Below, in pieces: positions 34,091 through 43,928 of a stretch of DNA of 64,000 nt. Numbering within the stretch: position 1 is the stretch's first letter; each line of letters opens with the position of its first letter. The notes under the pieces are model-generated. The model was given only the letters and a program-made list of their open reading frames with translations, searched no databases and had not been told where the DNA came from. The stretch comes from Butyrivibrio sp. M55 (GTDB taxonomy: Bacteria > Bacillota > Clostridia > Lachnospirales > Lachnospiraceae). Location: positions 1 through 64,000 of the forward strand of contig NZ_FPCD01000001.1 in the NCBI RefSeq assembly GCF_900116865.1, read 5' to 3'. The position numbers and the translations under genes are program-made.

Positions 34091-34534
34091 TCAGTTCTTG
34101 GAAGCGTCCCCTTCTGTATACTTCTCATCGCAGTACTTGCAACGGTAAACCTCGTTCTTTTCGTCTGCAAGATAGAAGACCTGTGGAAGCCCCTGCTCGA
34201 TAGATGAGATACATCTGGGATTGTGGCAGCGGATAACGTTTGTAATCTCCTTAGGAAGTACGAGAGCACGCTTTTCGATGATTTCGCCGGCTCTGATAAC
34301 ATTAACCGTGATATTGTGATCGATGTATGCTAGGATATCGAGGTTGAGAGTATCGATGTCGCATTCAACCTTTAAGATATCTTTTTTGCCCATAACCTTA
34401 CTCTTGGCATTCTTTATTATGGCAACCGTAGAATCGAGCTTATTGAGCCCCAAATGGTTGTAAATCTGCATGCCTTTTCCGGCCTGGATATGATCAAGTA
34501 CAAAACCTTCTTCAATTTTTCCGATATTTAACAT
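34091..34534 (-). CDS. pyrI: Aspartate carbamoyltransferase regulatory chain
   Basis: A 147-residue regulatory subunit. The N-terminal allosteric domain binds nucleotides; the C-terminal zinc domain shows C103, C108, C132 and C135 (CHNPRC and CKYC). It joins PyrB in the first committed step of pyrimidine synthesis and confers feedback control by CTP/ATP. It lies 20 bases after pyrB on the same transcript. Confidence 0.95.
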   Translation of the reverse strand: MLNIGKIEEGFVLDHIQAGKGMQIYNHLGLNKLDSTVAIIKNAKSKVMGKKDILKVECDIDTLNLDILAYIDHNITVNVIRAGEIIEKRALVLPKEITNVIRCHNPRCISSIEQGLPQVFYLADEKNEVYRCKYCDEKYTEGDASKN

Positions 34535-34554
34535 GTATGACCTCTTTCTGTTTA

Positions 34555-35511
34555 TTAGAATTTTTTAAGCAATCCTTCATTCATGTGCGCATCTGTCATA
34601 TTAAGAAGCGTAAGGATAAGTGCCATTCTTACATACAGACCGTACTGAACCTGCTTGAAATATGCAGCTCTGGGGTCTTTGTCTATCTCGACCGCAATCT
34701 CGTTAACTCTCGGGAGCGGATGGAGAATGTGCATTTTTTCTTTTGCGAGAGTCATCTTTGCTTCATCTAAGATATAGAAATTACGAAGTCTGATATAATC
34801 TTCCTCGTTGAAGAAACGTTCTTTCTGAACACGTGTCATGTAGAGGAAATCAAGCTTTGGCATAACTTCTTCAAGCTTTATAACTTCTTCATATTTGATG
34901 CCCTTGTTATTGAGCATTTCTGTGATGTAATCGGGAACACGAAGTTCCTTGGGAGAAACGAAGATGAAATTAATTCCTTCATATCTTGTCAGAGCATTTA
35001 TCAAAGAATGGACTGTTCGACCAAATTTAAGGTCGCCGCAAAGACCGATAGTGAAATCGCCTAATTTACCGTGTAAAGATCTGATTGTAAGAAGATCGGT
35101 AAGTGTCTGTGTAGGATGCTGATGGCCGCCGTCACCTGCATTGATAACAGGGATTTCTGAGTTGGCAGCTGCTACCATCGGAGCACCTTCCTTGGGATGA
35201 CGCATGGCACATATGTCTGCGAAACAAGAGATAACACGAATGGTATCGGCAACGCTTTCGCCCTTGGCTGCCGAAGAGTTACTTGCATCTGCAAAACCGA
35301 GGCACTTGCCTCCGAGTCTTAACATAGCTGTTTCAAAACTAAGTCTTGTTCTTGTGCTTGGTTCATAGAAACATGTAGCCAGAAGCTTTCCGTCGCACTT
35401 GTGAGAGTAGGCTTCCATATTATTCTCAATGTCGTTGGCTACATCGAAAAGGTCCTCCAATTCAGATACACTGAAGTCGAGGGGGTTCATCATGTGTCGC
35501 ATATTATTCAT
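34555..35511 (-). CDS. pyrB: Aspartate carbamoyltransferase catalytic chain
   Basis: A 318-residue enzyme making carbamoyl-aspartate from carbamoyl phosphate and aspartate. Motifs are [13 protein letters not shown] (carbamoyl-phosphate site), [17 protein letters not shown] and [12 protein letters not shown] 35511 follows GAGGAG. The other pyr genes are not adjacent in this window. Confidence 0.96.
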   Translation of the reverse strand: MNNMRHMMNPLDFSVSELEDLFDVANDIENNMEAYSHKCDGKLLATCFYEPSTRTRLSFETAMLRLGGKCLGFADASNSSAAKGESVADTIRVISCFADICAMRHPKEGAPMVAAANSEIPVINAGDGGHQHPTQTLTDLLTIRSLHGKLGDFTIGLCGDLKFGRTVHSLINALTRYEGINFIFVSPKELRVPDYITEMLNNKGIKYEEVIKLEEVMPKLDFLYMTRVQKERFFNEEDYIRLRNFYILDEAKMTLAKEKMHILHPLPRVNEIAVEIDKDPRAAYFKQVQYGLYVRMALILTLLNMTDAHMNEGLLKKF

Positions 35512-35562
35512 ACCGTCTCCTCAATAAAATACAAAAGATTACTAAAAAATATATCAAACGGA

Positions 35563-36573
35563 TCAATAAGCACTTACAAAAATAGAAGCAGGTGACGATC
35601 CGCTCAATGGCATATGATACATCACATCATCCAATCCGTAAACCTTAAAATAAACATATTTGGATGACAGATTTATACTATTCACAATTCCGTCATATAA
35701 GACCACTGTGTCCGATCCGTCAAGGTTACATCTCCTAAGAGACGGAACATTCGGATCGGAAAATGCGTAGTAAATATAGTTGTCGTTCATGGCAAAGCAG
35801 TCGAGTCTGTCGCTTACAACAGGCTGCGCATTGCCGCTTGCAAGATTGGTGCGCCATAAACTGTAATTGTCATCGCCGTTCATATAGTAAATATAATCTC
35901 CCTGAACAACAGGATAGAAGTAATTTCCTTCGATAATGGTAGATATTGCATCACCTGCAGTTGTCTGCAGAGTGTGAATGTTGTGATCTTCGGTAACACC
36001 TGTAAAGTAGATGGTGCCGTTGTTGTAGCAGACCGGAGATATCTTCTCGTTAGCGACGGTAGAGCGGTTCTTCTGGTCGACTCTTATCTTTTCAAGAGTT
36101 CCGCCGTTACCGTTATTTACCTGGAAATACAGATATTCTCCGCAAAGCTGAACTTCTCCGCAAAAATCTCTTAAAAGGCATGTCTGGTTTCTGCCGTTTA
36201 CCTTGCATCTGTAGATACCGTACTGGTTGGTTACGGTACTGAGACCTGAAAGCTTGTCGGATTTTTTGGTCGAATCCATATAGAAATACAGAAGACCGTT
36301 TGCACCGTTTATATATTTGACTCCCATGCTGGTGAGTCTTTTTTGATTAGCTTCGTTGGGATCCATGGAATAAAGACAATTGCTGTCGGCGGGATTGGAA
36401 AAAAAGACCTTGCCGTCCATTTCAAAGACAAGACCGGAATTGTGAAGGTTGCCTGCCAGGTTTCCATGATCTGAAGGGAACATAGTAATCTGCTGTTCCT
36501 TGATGTGGGCAGCAACAACAAATGCTATGATAAGAGTGATTAGCGCGAAAGTAACCGCAGTACGTTTGGTCAT
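35563..36573 (-). CDS. DUF5050-like membrane-anchored protein
   Basis: A 336-residue protein with an N-terminal signal anchor (about residues 5-22, AVTFALITLIIAFVVAA). The remainder is a series of repeats of the type YIYYMNGDDNYSLWRTNLASG, each about 40-50 residues, typical of DUF5050 beta-propeller-like domains outside the membrane. Function is unknown. It lies 51 bases upstream of pyrB on the same strand and could be co-transcribed with it. Confidence 0.8.
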   Translation of the reverse strand: MTKRTAVTFALITLIIAFVVAAHIKEQQITMFPSDHGNLAGNLHNSGLVFEMDGKVFFSNPADSNCLYSMDPNEANQKRLTSMGVKYINGANGLLYFYMDSTKKSDKLSGLSTVTNQYGIYRCKVNGRNQTCLLRDFCGEVQLCGEYLYFQVNNGNGGTLEKIRVDQKNRSTVANEKISPVCYNNGTIYFTGVTEDHNIHTLQTTAGDAISTIIEGNYFYPVVQGDYIYYMNGDDNYSLWRTNLASGNAQPVVSDRLDCFAMNDNYIYYAFSDPNVPSLRRCNLDGSDTVVLYDGIVNSINLSSKYVYFKVYGLDDVMYHMPLSGSSPASIFVSAY

Positions 36574-36606
36574 TTGTCTACCTCTTTCTATGTTTCCGTT
36601 ATAATT

Positions 36607-36635
36607 ATTATAGGCGTGTTATTTCTTGCTATCAA
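36607..36635 (-). promoter_or_regulatory. Promoter of the DUF5050-like gene
   Basis: Minus-strand TTGATA (36635-36630) is 17 bases before a perfect TATAAT (36612-36607). Its -35 box overlaps that of pheA. Confidence 0.8.
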
Positions 36636-36654
36636 GAAGCATTTGTTCTAAAAT
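36626..36654 (+). promoter_or_regulatory. Promoter of pheA
   Basis: TTGCTA (36626-36631) is 17 bases before TAAAAT (36649-36654). It runs opposite to, and overlaps by two bases, the -35 box of the DUF5050-like gene. Confidence 0.65.
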
Positions 36655-36691
36655 TCTATTAGATTTAATACTGGGAGGAATGTGTGGATTT

Positions 36692-37819
36692 ATGGATCTG
36701 AAAGATTTACGAAGCGAGATTGATGTTATAGACAGGCAGATAGTTGAACTGTTTGAGAAGAGAATGGATGTAGCATCACAGGTCGCTGATTATAAAATAT
36801 CGGTTGGTAAAAAAGTATTTGATAAAGAAAGAGAAGACGAGAAGCTTAAGGCAGTTAAGGCGCTTGCACATTCTGACTTTAACAGGACGGGAGTTGAGGA
36901 GCTTTTTTCACAGCTGATGTCAATGAGTAGAAAGCTTCAGTATCAGAAACTTTCAGAGAAAGGAGCTTCGGGTAATCTTCCTTTTATACAAAAAGACAGT
37001 ATAGATAAAAAGAACTCAAGAGTGTGCTTCCAGGGAGCTGCGGGCTCTTATTCGGAAGAAGCAATGAAGAAGTTCTTTGGAAAAGACGTAAACAGTACGG
37101 CGGTTGAGACGTTCAGGGATGCAATGGCTCTTTTGGAGGAAGGAAGTGTTGATTATGCGGTTCTTCCGATTGAAAATTCGACAGCCGGAATCGTAAGCGA
37201 GATATACGATCTTCTTGCGGAGTATGAGCACTACATTGTAGGAGAACAGATAATAGAGATAAAGCATTGTCTTTTGGGCGTGCCCGGAGCGAAGCTTGAA
37301 GATATCAAGACGGTCTTTGCTCATCCTCAGGCACTTATGCAGAGCGCAAAGTTCTTATCGGACAACAGCAGCATTCAGCAGATCGGTATGAAGAATAATG
37401 CATTTGCGGCAGAGAAGGTTGCTAAGGAAAAAGATAAGTCTCAGGCTGCAATTGCCGGAGCCGGAGCTGCAGACGTTTACGGACTTGAGATAATAAAAGA
37501 GGGAATAAATCAGGCGGATTCAAACTCGACCAGATTTATCATAGTTACGAACCAGAAAGTATTTTTGAAGGATGCGAAAAAGATAAGCATATGCATGGAA
37601 ATTCCACACGAGGCAGGCTCTCTTTATCACATCATGTCACATTTTATATACAACAATCTCAATATGACCAAGATAGAGTCAAGACCTATCGAGGACAGAA
37701 ATTGGGAATACAGATTCTTTATTGATTTCGACGGAAATCTTGGAGACAGTGCAGTTAAGAATGCTCTTCGCGGACTTCGTGAGGAAGCAAAAATGCTTAG
37801 AATACTCGGTAATTACTGA
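36692..37819 (+). CDS. pheA: Bifunctional chorismate mutase/prephenate dehydratase
   Basis: About 375 residues. The N-terminal 90 residues are an AroQ-type chorismate mutase (LRSEIDVIDRQIVELFEKRM). Residues about 105-290 are prephenate dehydratase (FQGAAGSYSEEA, LPIENSTAGIV, NSTRFIIV), and the end is an ACT domain with the phenylalanine-binding ESRP motif (KIESRPIEDRNWEYRFFIDF in parts). It turns chorismate into phenylpyruvate. ATG 36692 fits homologues; ATG 36680 is possible. GGGAGG lies at 36673. Confidence 0.94.
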   Translation: MDLKDLRSEIDVIDRQIVELFEKRMDVASQVADYKISVGKKVFDKEREDEKLKAVKALAHSDFNRTGVEELFSQLMSMSRKLQYQKLSEKGASGNLPFIQKDSIDKKNSRVCFQGAAGSYSEEAMKKFFGKDVNSTAVETFRDAMALLEEGSVDYAVLPIENSTAGIVSEIYDLLAEYEHYIVGEQIIEIKHCLLGVPGAKLEDIKTVFAHPQALMQSAKFLSDNSSIQQIGMKNNAFAAEKVAKEKDKSQAAIAGAGAADVYGLEIIKEGINQADSNSTRFIIVTNQKVFLKDAKKISICMEIPHEAGSLYHIMSHFIYNNLNMTKIESRPIEDRNWEYRFFIDFDGNLGDSAVKNALRGLREEAKMLRILGNY

Positions 37820-37854
37820 TTTTATACTAAATTAAACTATGAGGGGTTTAACTT

Positions 37855-39402
37855 ATGACGGGTGAAGTATTTGCTGCAATTGATGTCGGTTCATATGAAA
37901 TATCGCTGAAGATCTTTGAGCTGTCCATGAGAAAGGGCGTAAGGGAGCTTGATCACGTGCGCCACCGCATGGATATCGGAAGTGAGACTTATGCAACGGG
38001 AAGGATATCGAGTTATCACGTAGATGAGATGATTCGTATCCTGTCCGAGTATAAGAAGATAATGAAGGAGTACGGAGTAACTCATTATCAGGCTTACGGA
38101 ACGAGTGCGATCAGAGAAACCAAGGATATAGCGATAGTCCGCGATCTTATAGAGAACAGGACCGGCATACACATTGATGTTCTCAGTAATTCGGAACAGC
38201 GTTTTATTGACTATAAGTCTATCGCTCTTAAATACGATCAATTTGAAGAGATAATCTCAAAGCCTACCGCGATTGCGGATATCGGAGGCGGAAGTATACA
38301 GATATCTCTTTTTGAAAAAGATACACTTGTTGTTACGCAGAATCTTATGACAGGTGTTCTTCGTCTTCATACCACCATGGAACAGGTACACGCATCGAGA
38401 CTTAAGTACGCGGAGCTTGTAACGGAGCTTATCAATTCAAGGCTTTCTGTCTTTAGTAAGATGCATCTTAAGGACAAAAAAGTCGAGAATCTTATCATCA
38501 TTGATGACTACGTTTCTCCTGTACTTCAGAAGATGGGGCTTGGCACTGAGAGAGAGGGCTATGCTTCAGCGGAAGAGTTTCGTAAGCTCTTTAAAAAGGC
38601 TTATAAAAAGAGTGACCTTGAGGTTGCCAAAAAGCTTAATATCCCGGAGGAAAATGTACCTCTTTTCCATGTTGCGGGAGTTCTTGTTAAGTGTATTCTT
38701 GACGTCACAAAGGCAGAAAACCTCTGGGCGCCCGGAATTACTCTGTGCGACGGAATAGCTTACGAATACGCGGAAAATAAGAATTATATAAAATCGCCTC
38801 ATGACTTTGAACAGGATATCATCGCATGTGCTCAGAATATCTCAAAGAGATATATGGGTAGCAGATCAAGAAGAGAGACGCTTCAGAAGATCGCACTGAC
38901 TATCTTTGACAGTACCAAGGAACTTCATGGGCTTGGCGATAGGGAGAAGCTTCTTTTACAGATTGCGACTATCCTTCATGACTGCGGCAAGTATATAAGT
39001 CTTGTTTATCTTGGAGATTGTTCGTACAACATAATAATGTCGACTGAGATTATCGGTCTTTCCCATGTAGAGAGAGCCATCGTTGCCAATGTGGTCAGAT
39101 TTAATCACGAGAGTTTTGAATATTACAATAATAAGAGCAAGTTCTTTGACGGACTTTCAAGAGAAGACTACTTAAGGATTGCCAAGCTCACGGCGATAAT
39201 AAGAGTAGCCAACGGTCTTGACAGGACGCATAAGCAGAAGTTTAAGGACGTAACCGTCGAGCTCAAAGAGAGGGAACTTGTAATAAACGTTGATACGGCG
39301 GCTGATATAACGCTTGAAAAAGGTCTTTTTACAAACAGAGCGGAATTTTTTGAGGAAGTTTTCGGAGTAAAGCCTGTAATAAGGCAGAAGAAGATGTTGT
39401 GA
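37855..39402 (+). CDS. ppx: Exopolyphosphatase (Ppx/GppA family) with HD domain
   Basis: A 515-residue enzyme. The N-terminal ASKHA fold shows AAIDVGSYEISLKI, YGTSAIRETKD and ADIGGGSIQISLF (phosphate-binding loops). The C-terminal part has an HD-type domain (TILHDCGKYISLVY) as in long Ppx proteins. It trims phosphate from polyphosphate or pppGpp. It precedes ppk1 by 19 bases, so synthesis and breakdown of polyphosphate are co-expressed. Confidence 0.92.
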   Translation: MTGEVFAAIDVGSYEISLKIFELSMRKGVRELDHVRHRMDIGSETYATGRISSYHVDEMIRILSEYKKIMKEYGVTHYQAYGTSAIRETKDIAIVRDLIENRTGIHIDVLSNSEQRFIDYKSIALKYDQFEEIISKPTAIADIGGGSIQISLFEKDTLVVTQNLMTGVLRLHTTMEQVHASRLKYAELVTELINSRLSVFSKMHLKDKKVENLIIIDDYVSPVLQKMGLGTEREGYASAEEFRKLFKKAYKKSDLEVAKKLNIPEENVPLFHVAGVLVKCILDVTKAENLWAPGITLCDGIAYEYAENKNYIKSPHDFEQDIIACAQNISKRYMGSRSRRETLQKIALTIFDSTKELHGLGDREKLLLQIATILHDCGKYISLVYLGDCSYNIIMSTEIIGLSHVERAIVANVVRFNHESFEYYNNKSKFFDGLSREDYLRIAKLTAIIRVANGLDRTHKQKFKDVTVELKERELVINVDTAADITLEKGLFTNRAEFFEEVFGVKPVIRQKKML

Positions 39403-39421
39403 AAGATATGAGAGGGATGCT

Positions 39422-41581
39422 ATGACTAAGGACAAAACTGTGGGTAAAACGAGCGTCAATGTTGAGAGCTCCAAATATTATACAAACAGGGAACTTAGCT
39501 GGATTCAGTTTAACGAAAGGGTTCTTTGCGAAGCCGAGGATGAGTCGAATCCGCTTCTTGAGAGAGTTAAGTTTCTGAGTATCTCTGCGAGCAATCTGGA
39601 TGAGTTTTTTATGGTCCGCGTTGCGTCTTTGAAGGACATGATAAACGCGGAGTACAAAAAGCCGGATATCGCCGGAATGACTGCGACAAAGCAGCTTCAT
39701 GAGGTGCTCAAAAAGCTACATGATTTTACTGAGAATCAGTATGCGGTTTATAATGATTGTCTTTTGCCCCTTCTTGAAGAGAATGGGTTTAGTATCTGCG
39801 ATATAAGCGAGCTTGGGGGGAAAGAGCTTGCTTATGCGGAGAGATATTTCGATGAGGTTGTATTTCCGGTTCTTACGCCGATGGCGGTAGATTCATCAAG
39901 ACCGTTCCCGCTTATAAGGAATAAGACGCTTAATATCGGAGCGCTCCTTAAAAAGAAAGAGGGTAAGGACGACGTTGATTTTGCTACCGTTCAGGTGCCT
40001 GACGTTCTTCCGAGGCTCTTTCACATTCCGGGAAACGAAGAGAACAAATTCGGGAAGTATATCTTCCTTGAAAATCTCATAATGCACAACGTAGATAAGC
40101 TCTATCTTAACTACGATGTCATTGCGAGTGCGCCTTACAGGGTTGAGCGAAACGCCGATCTTTCAATTGATGAAGATGAGGCGGAAGATCTTCTTAAAGA
40201 GATCGAGAAGCAGATAAAAAAGCGTCAGTGGGGACAGGCTATAAGACTTGAAGTTTCTACGGGAATGGATGAGAAACTCTTAAAGCTTATAGCTGAAGAA
40301 CTTGACGTTGATGATAATGAGATATTTAAGGTGAACGGACCGCTCGATCTTACCTTTTTGATGAAGCTGTATAAGGTGGAAGGGTTCGATCATCTGAAGG
40401 AACACGGATACAGACCGCCCAGCGCTGTGCCTGAATTTATCGGGGAAAAAGATATTTTCAGTGCGATAAGTAAGGGCGATATACTGATGCATCATCCTTA
40501 TCAGACATTTGAGAATGTCGTTAAGTTTGTCGAAGAGGCAGCAGTTGATCCCGGAGTTCTTGCCATTAAGCAGACTCTTTACAGAGTAAGCGGTAACTCG
40601 CCTATTATCGCGGCGCTTGCAAAGGCAGCTGATAACGGCAAGCAGGTTACCGTGCTTGTAGAGCTCAAGGCAAGGTTTGATGAAGAGAATAACATCGTAT
40701 GGGCAAAGATGCTTGAAAAAGCGGGATGCCACGTAATATACGGTCTTGTCGGTCTTAAGACGCACTGTAAGATAACGCTTGTAGTCAGAAAGGAAGAGGA
40801 CGGTATAAAGAGATACGTCCATCTTGCGACGGGAAACTATAACGATTCGACGGCAAAACAATATACAGATATAGGTCTTTTCACCTGTGCACCTGCATTT
40901 GGTGAGGATGCGACCGCTGTGTTTAATATGCTCTCGGGATATTCTGAGCCGCTTGGTTGGAATAAGCTTTCTCTTGCACCTTTGTGGCTTAAGGACAGGA
41001 TCATAGATCTTATCAGAAGGGAAAAAGAGCATGCTCTTAAGAATGAACCTGCAAGGATAGTTGCTAAGATGAATGCGATATGCCACAAGGATGTCATTGC
41101 GGAGCTTTATCTTGCGAGCTGTGCGGGTGTTAAGATAGACCTTATAGTAAGAGGTATATGTTGTCTTAAAACGGGAATAAAGGGTGTTTCGGAGAATATT
41201 ACGGTAAGGTCCATAGTAGGTAATTTCCTTGAGCACAGCAGGATATTCTGTTTTGAGAACGGCGGCAGCAGGGAAATCTACGCAAGCAGCGCGGACTGGA
41301 TGCCCAGAAACCTTGAGAGGCGTGTGGAGATTCTTTTCCCTATTGAGAATGAAGAACTCAAGAAAAAGGCATGGCACATACTTGAACTTGAACTTCGTGA
41401 CACCGAGAAGGCTCACATAATGAATGACAAGGGAGAGTACGAAAAACCTGTTATTTCGGAGGATGTACCGAGAATAAACTCGCAGAAGATCCTGTGTGAT
41501 GAGGCGTATGGAGCAGCGAAAACCCTCAACAACAGGAATACGAGAATCTTTATTCCCGAGACAAATCCTAATATGAAATGA
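39422..41581 (+). CDS. ppk1: Polyphosphate kinase
   Basis: A 719-residue enzyme that polymerises the gamma-phosphate of ATP. The N-terminal NRELSWIQFNERVL, the HKD-like phospholipase-D folds with LVGLKTHCKITLVV and RYVHLATGNYND (autophosphorylated His region), and HSRIFCFENGG are all present. Length matches the family. A 378-codon frame on the opposite strand is a by-product of its codon usage. Confidence 0.95.
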   Translation: MTKDKTVGKTSVNVESSKYYTNRELSWIQFNERVLCEAEDESNPLLERVKFLSISASNLDEFFMVRVASLKDMINAEYKKPDIAGMTATKQLHEVLKKLHDFTENQYAVYNDCLLPLLEENGFSICDISELGGKELAYAERYFDEVVFPVLTPMAVDSSRPFPLIRNKTLNIGALLKKKEGKDDVDFATVQVPDVLPRLFHIPGNEENKFGKYIFLENLIMHNVDKLYLNYDVIASAPYRVERNADLSIDEDEAEDLLKEIEKQIKKRQWGQAIRLEVSTGMDEKLLKLIAEELDVDDNEIFKVNGPLDLTFLMKLYKVEGFDHLKEHGYRPPSAVPEFIGEKDIFSAISKGDILMHHPYQTFENVVKFVEEAAVDPGVLAIKQTLYRVSGNSPIIAALAKAADNGKQVTVLVELKARFDEENNIVWAKMLEKAGCHVIYGLVGLKTHCKITLVVRKEEDGIKRYVHLATGNYNDSTAKQYTDIGLFTCAPAFGEDATAVFNMLSGYSEPLGWNKLSLAPLWLKDRIIDLIRREKEHALKNEPARIVAKMNAICHKDVIAELYLASCAGVKIDLIVRGICCLKTGIKGVSENITVRSIVGNFLEHSRIFCFENGGSREIYASSADWMPRNLERRVEILFPIENEELKKKAWHILELELRDTEKAHIMNDKGEYEKPVISEDVPRINSQKILCDEAYGAAKTLNNRNTRIFIPETNPNMK

Positions 41582-41642
41582 TATAAAACTTCATAAAAAG
41601 TGAAAAATGTACTATTGTAAAGGAGCAGCACGAGGTAATAAG

Positions 41643-42218
41643 ATGAGATATATACTGGCATCGGGGTCACCCAGACGCAAAGAGCTTTTGAGAAAGGTGA
41701 TTGAAGACTACGAGATTCTTATACCGGAAGGTGAAGAGATCGCCGACTCAAAGGAGCCCGATAAAATCGTCATGGAGCTTTCGTTCCGAAAAGCTTCAGA
41801 GATTTTTCATAAAATTTTTACGGAAGACGTGGTTGTAATAGGCGCTGACACAGTCGTATCATATAATCAGAAAGTGCTCGGTAAACCTACCGATAAAGAT
41901 GATGCGAAGAATATGATCGGGGAGCTTTCGGGCAACACACATCAGGTATACACAGGGGTGACTTTATTTTTCAGAAAAGACGGAAAAGAAGATCACGTAT
42001 CATTCTGCGAAGAAACTAATGTGGATGTCGTGAAAATGACTGATGAAGAGATTAACGCTTATGTTAAAACTAACGAACCTGACGACAAAGCGGGAGCCTA
42101 TGGGGTTCAAGGCTTGTTTGCACGTTATATCAGCGGTATTAAGGGTGATTATTACAATGTCGTAGGTTTGCCTGTGGCAAGACTCTACACAGAGATGAAA
42201 AGGAAAGATTTGTTGTAA
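41643..42218 (+). CDS. maf: Maf-family nucleotide pyrophosphatase
   Basis: A 191-residue enzyme of the Maf/YhdE family that hydrolyses non-standard or m5U/dTTP-type nucleotides. N-terminal LASGSPRRKELL and GADTVVSYNQKVLGKP are signature motifs, with GAYGVQGLFARYISGIKGDY near the end. ATG 41643 follows GAGG; the 12-codon extension lacks a ribosome site. Confidence 0.93.
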   Translation: MRYILASGSPRRKELLRKVIEDYEILIPEGEEIADSKEPDKIVMELSFRKASEIFHKIFTEDVVVIGADTVVSYNQKVLGKPTDKDDAKNMIGELSGNTHQVYTGVTLFFRKDGKEDHVSFCEETNVDVVKMTDEEINAYVKTNEPDDKAGAYGVQGLFARYISGIKGDYYNVVGLPVARLYTEMKRKDLL

Positions 42219-42232
42219 TTGGAGGTTTTTTT

Positions 42233-42487
42233 ATGCATGAGTATGATGAAGCAGTATTGAGATGTTTTTTGGAGAATCAGGGACAGCTTTTTCCTGAGGA
42301 CGTAGCAGAGAACATGGAAGAAGCGGAAGCTTTTTTGGAGGATTCGATGGCAGTTGTTGTTGACAGTCCTGATGAAGTCGAAGAGTATTTTGAGGAGTCG
42401 GGCGTTGACACTGAAGGTAGCAATGTACTTGAAGCTAATGAAGTTTTTGATATAGGTGATGGAAGATATTTGATCGTTGAAGCATAA
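42233..42487 (+). CDS. Conserved small acidic protein, unknown function
   Basis: An 84-residue strongly acidic protein (MHEYDEAVLRCFLENQGQLF at the start) with repeated Glu/Asp helices and the ending GDGRYLIVEA. ATG 42233 follows TTGGAGG. I recognise it only as a conserved Lachnospiraceae-type protein that sits after maf. No catalytic motif is visible. Confidence 0.75.
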   Translation: MHEYDEAVLRCFLENQGQLFPEDVAENMEEAEAFLEDSMAVVVDSPDEVEEYFEESGVDTEGSNVLEANEVFDIGDGRYLIVEA

Positions 42488-42502
42488 AGTTAGGAGTATT
42501 AA

Positions 42503-43321
42503 GTGAAGAGATTGGACAGAAAGATTTTTTTCTTTGACCTGGATGGTACTCTTCTTACAACTAAAAAAGATATTTCACCAAGGACGATGGATGCCCTGAA
42601 GAAGTTCACGGATGCCGGTAATTATTTTTGTATAAACACCGGCAGGGCGATAGATAGCGCAAAAGCTGTCTATCGCGGACTGGGACTTAACTTTAAGGGC
42701 TCTTTTTTGTGCGGTTGTAACGGAACTGAGATATACAGTGTCGATGAGGAAAAATACGTTTATAAGACGGGCGTTCCGCTTGAGCTGGTGCCTGTTATCA
42801 TGGATATGGCAAAGGAGCATGATATGCATTGTCATACCTATAATGACACGCATATTGTCACTGCAATGAACGGTGAGTGCATGGAGTATTACAGAAGAGT
42901 CATTAAGACGCCGCTTCTTGTTACGGATGATGTGGTAAAAGAGCTGACATCTCCTCCACCTAAGATGATAGCGATCGAGCTTCACGATAAGGCGAAGCAG
43001 GAGAATTTCCGTAAGGCACTCGATGAGGTTGTGGGCGATAAACTCACTCTTTTGTACTCAAGTCCGTATTATCTTGAGATATTTCCTAAGGAAGCAGGCA
43101 AGGGAAATGCGGTAAAGAGACTTGCGGATATATTGGGAGTTCCTATCGAGAATACCTATGCTGCGGGAGATGAGGAAAATGATATTTCAATGCTCGAGGC
43201 AGCAGGTGCCGGCGTAGCGATGCTTAATGCAAAGGATGCGGTCAAAAAAGTCAGCGACGTTGTGACGACTTTCGATAACGATCACGACGGACTTGCTGAT
43301 ATAATACTGGGTGCAATCTGA
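42503..43321 (+). CDS. HAD-superfamily (Cof-type) phosphatase
   Basis: A 272-residue HAD-IIB hydrolase. Motif I is FFDLDGTLLTTKKDIS with the nucleophile Asp, motif II NTGRA, motif III Lys in GKGNAVKRL, motif IV AAGDEENDISMLEAAG. A Cof-type cap lies between motifs II and III. The substrate is probably a sugar or flavin phosphate. GTG 42503 follows TAGGAG. It closes the ppx-ppk1-maf block. Confidence 0.9.
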   Translation: MKRLDRKIFFFDLDGTLLTTKKDISPRTMDALKKFTDAGNYFCINTGRAIDSAKAVYRGLGLNFKGSFLCGCNGTEIYSVDEEKYVYKTGVPLELVPVIMDMAKEHDMHCHTYNDTHIVTAMNGECMEYYRRVIKTPLLVTDDVVKELTSPPPKMIAIELHDKAKQENFRKALDEVVGDKLTLLYSSPYYLEIFPKEAGKGNAVKRLADILGVPIENTYAAGDEENDISMLEAAGAGVAMLNAKDAVKKVSDVVTTFDNDHDGLADIILGAI

Positions 43322-43344
43322 AAAATTATATATATGTTTGTAGG

Positions 43345-43380
43345 AAGCAATTGAGATTGAAAAATCTTGGTTGCTTTTTT
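43345..43380 (+). terminator. Terminator of the ppx-ppk1-maf block
   Basis: AAGCAATTGAGATT (43345-43358) pairs with AATCTTGGTTGCTT (43363-43376) through 14 pairs, three of them wobble. The loop is the GNRA tetraloop GAAA, and a T run follows. Confidence 0.9.
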
Positions 43381-43445
43381 CTTGGATTAATTGCATAAAA
43401 GTTATTTAGTGCCGCACATTTTCGTGGTGATATCCGTTAATCATT

Positions 43446-43928
43446 ATGAAGGGGGTCAAAACTGAATCCATGGACTTAGAAAAAGCTTATGACAAGATAT
43501 ACCGGTATACGTACTTTAAACTTAATGATCAAGCCGTTGCGGAAGATATAGTGCAGGAAACGTTTCTTCGCTTTATGGAACAAAGAGGAAGATTTAACGA
43601 TTATGAAATGCGATATTTATATACCATAGCCAGAAATCTTTGTATTGACGAATTTAGAAGGGTTAAACCGGAACCATTGCCTGATGACTATGAACAGAGG
43701 AACTTTTATTCGGGGAAATCCACGGAAGATATAGTGATGGTTCGTGAAGCGTTATCACATTTATCTGTTGAAGATCAGGAATTATTGCTATTAAGGCATG
43801 TGAACAAAGAATCGGTTGGAACTATCAGTAATGCGCTTGGAATATCCAGATTTGCGCTTTATAGACGGTTGAAGGCAGCTGAGAATGAACTTCGCATGAG
43901 ATTGGAGGTGGAGAAAAATGAAGGATGA
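43446..43928 (+). CDS. Sigma-70 family (ECF-like) RNA polymerase sigma factor
   Basis: About 160 residues with sigma region 2 (DKIYRYTYFKLNDQAVAEDIVQ in parts, then ARNLCIDEFRR) and region 4 (LLLLRHVNKESVGTISNALG). There is no region 3, as in ECF factors. It heads a four-gene set with a membrane protein and an ABC exporter. ATG 43446 is used; ATG 43470 (MDLEKAYDK) is possible, and neither has an ideal ribosome site. Confidence 0.87.
   Translation: MKGVKTESMDLEKAYDKIYRYTYFKLNDQAVAEDIVQETFLRFMEQRGRFNDYEMRYLYTIARNLCIDEFRRVKPEPLPDDYEQRNFYSGKSTEDIVMVREALSHLSVEDQELLLLRHVNKESVGTISNALGISRFALYRRLKAAENELRMRLEVEKNEG

Noticed and set aside
40280..41416. 378-codon open frame on the strand opposite ppk1
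   Set aside because: It lies wholly inside a well-supported gene, has no ribosome site and its translation has a biased Arg/Cys/Tyr composition without recognisable motifs.
42233..42487. Glyoxalase-type function for the small acidic protein
   Set aside because: No metal-ligand or glyoxalase fold motif can be seen in the 84 residues, so the gene is left as unknown.
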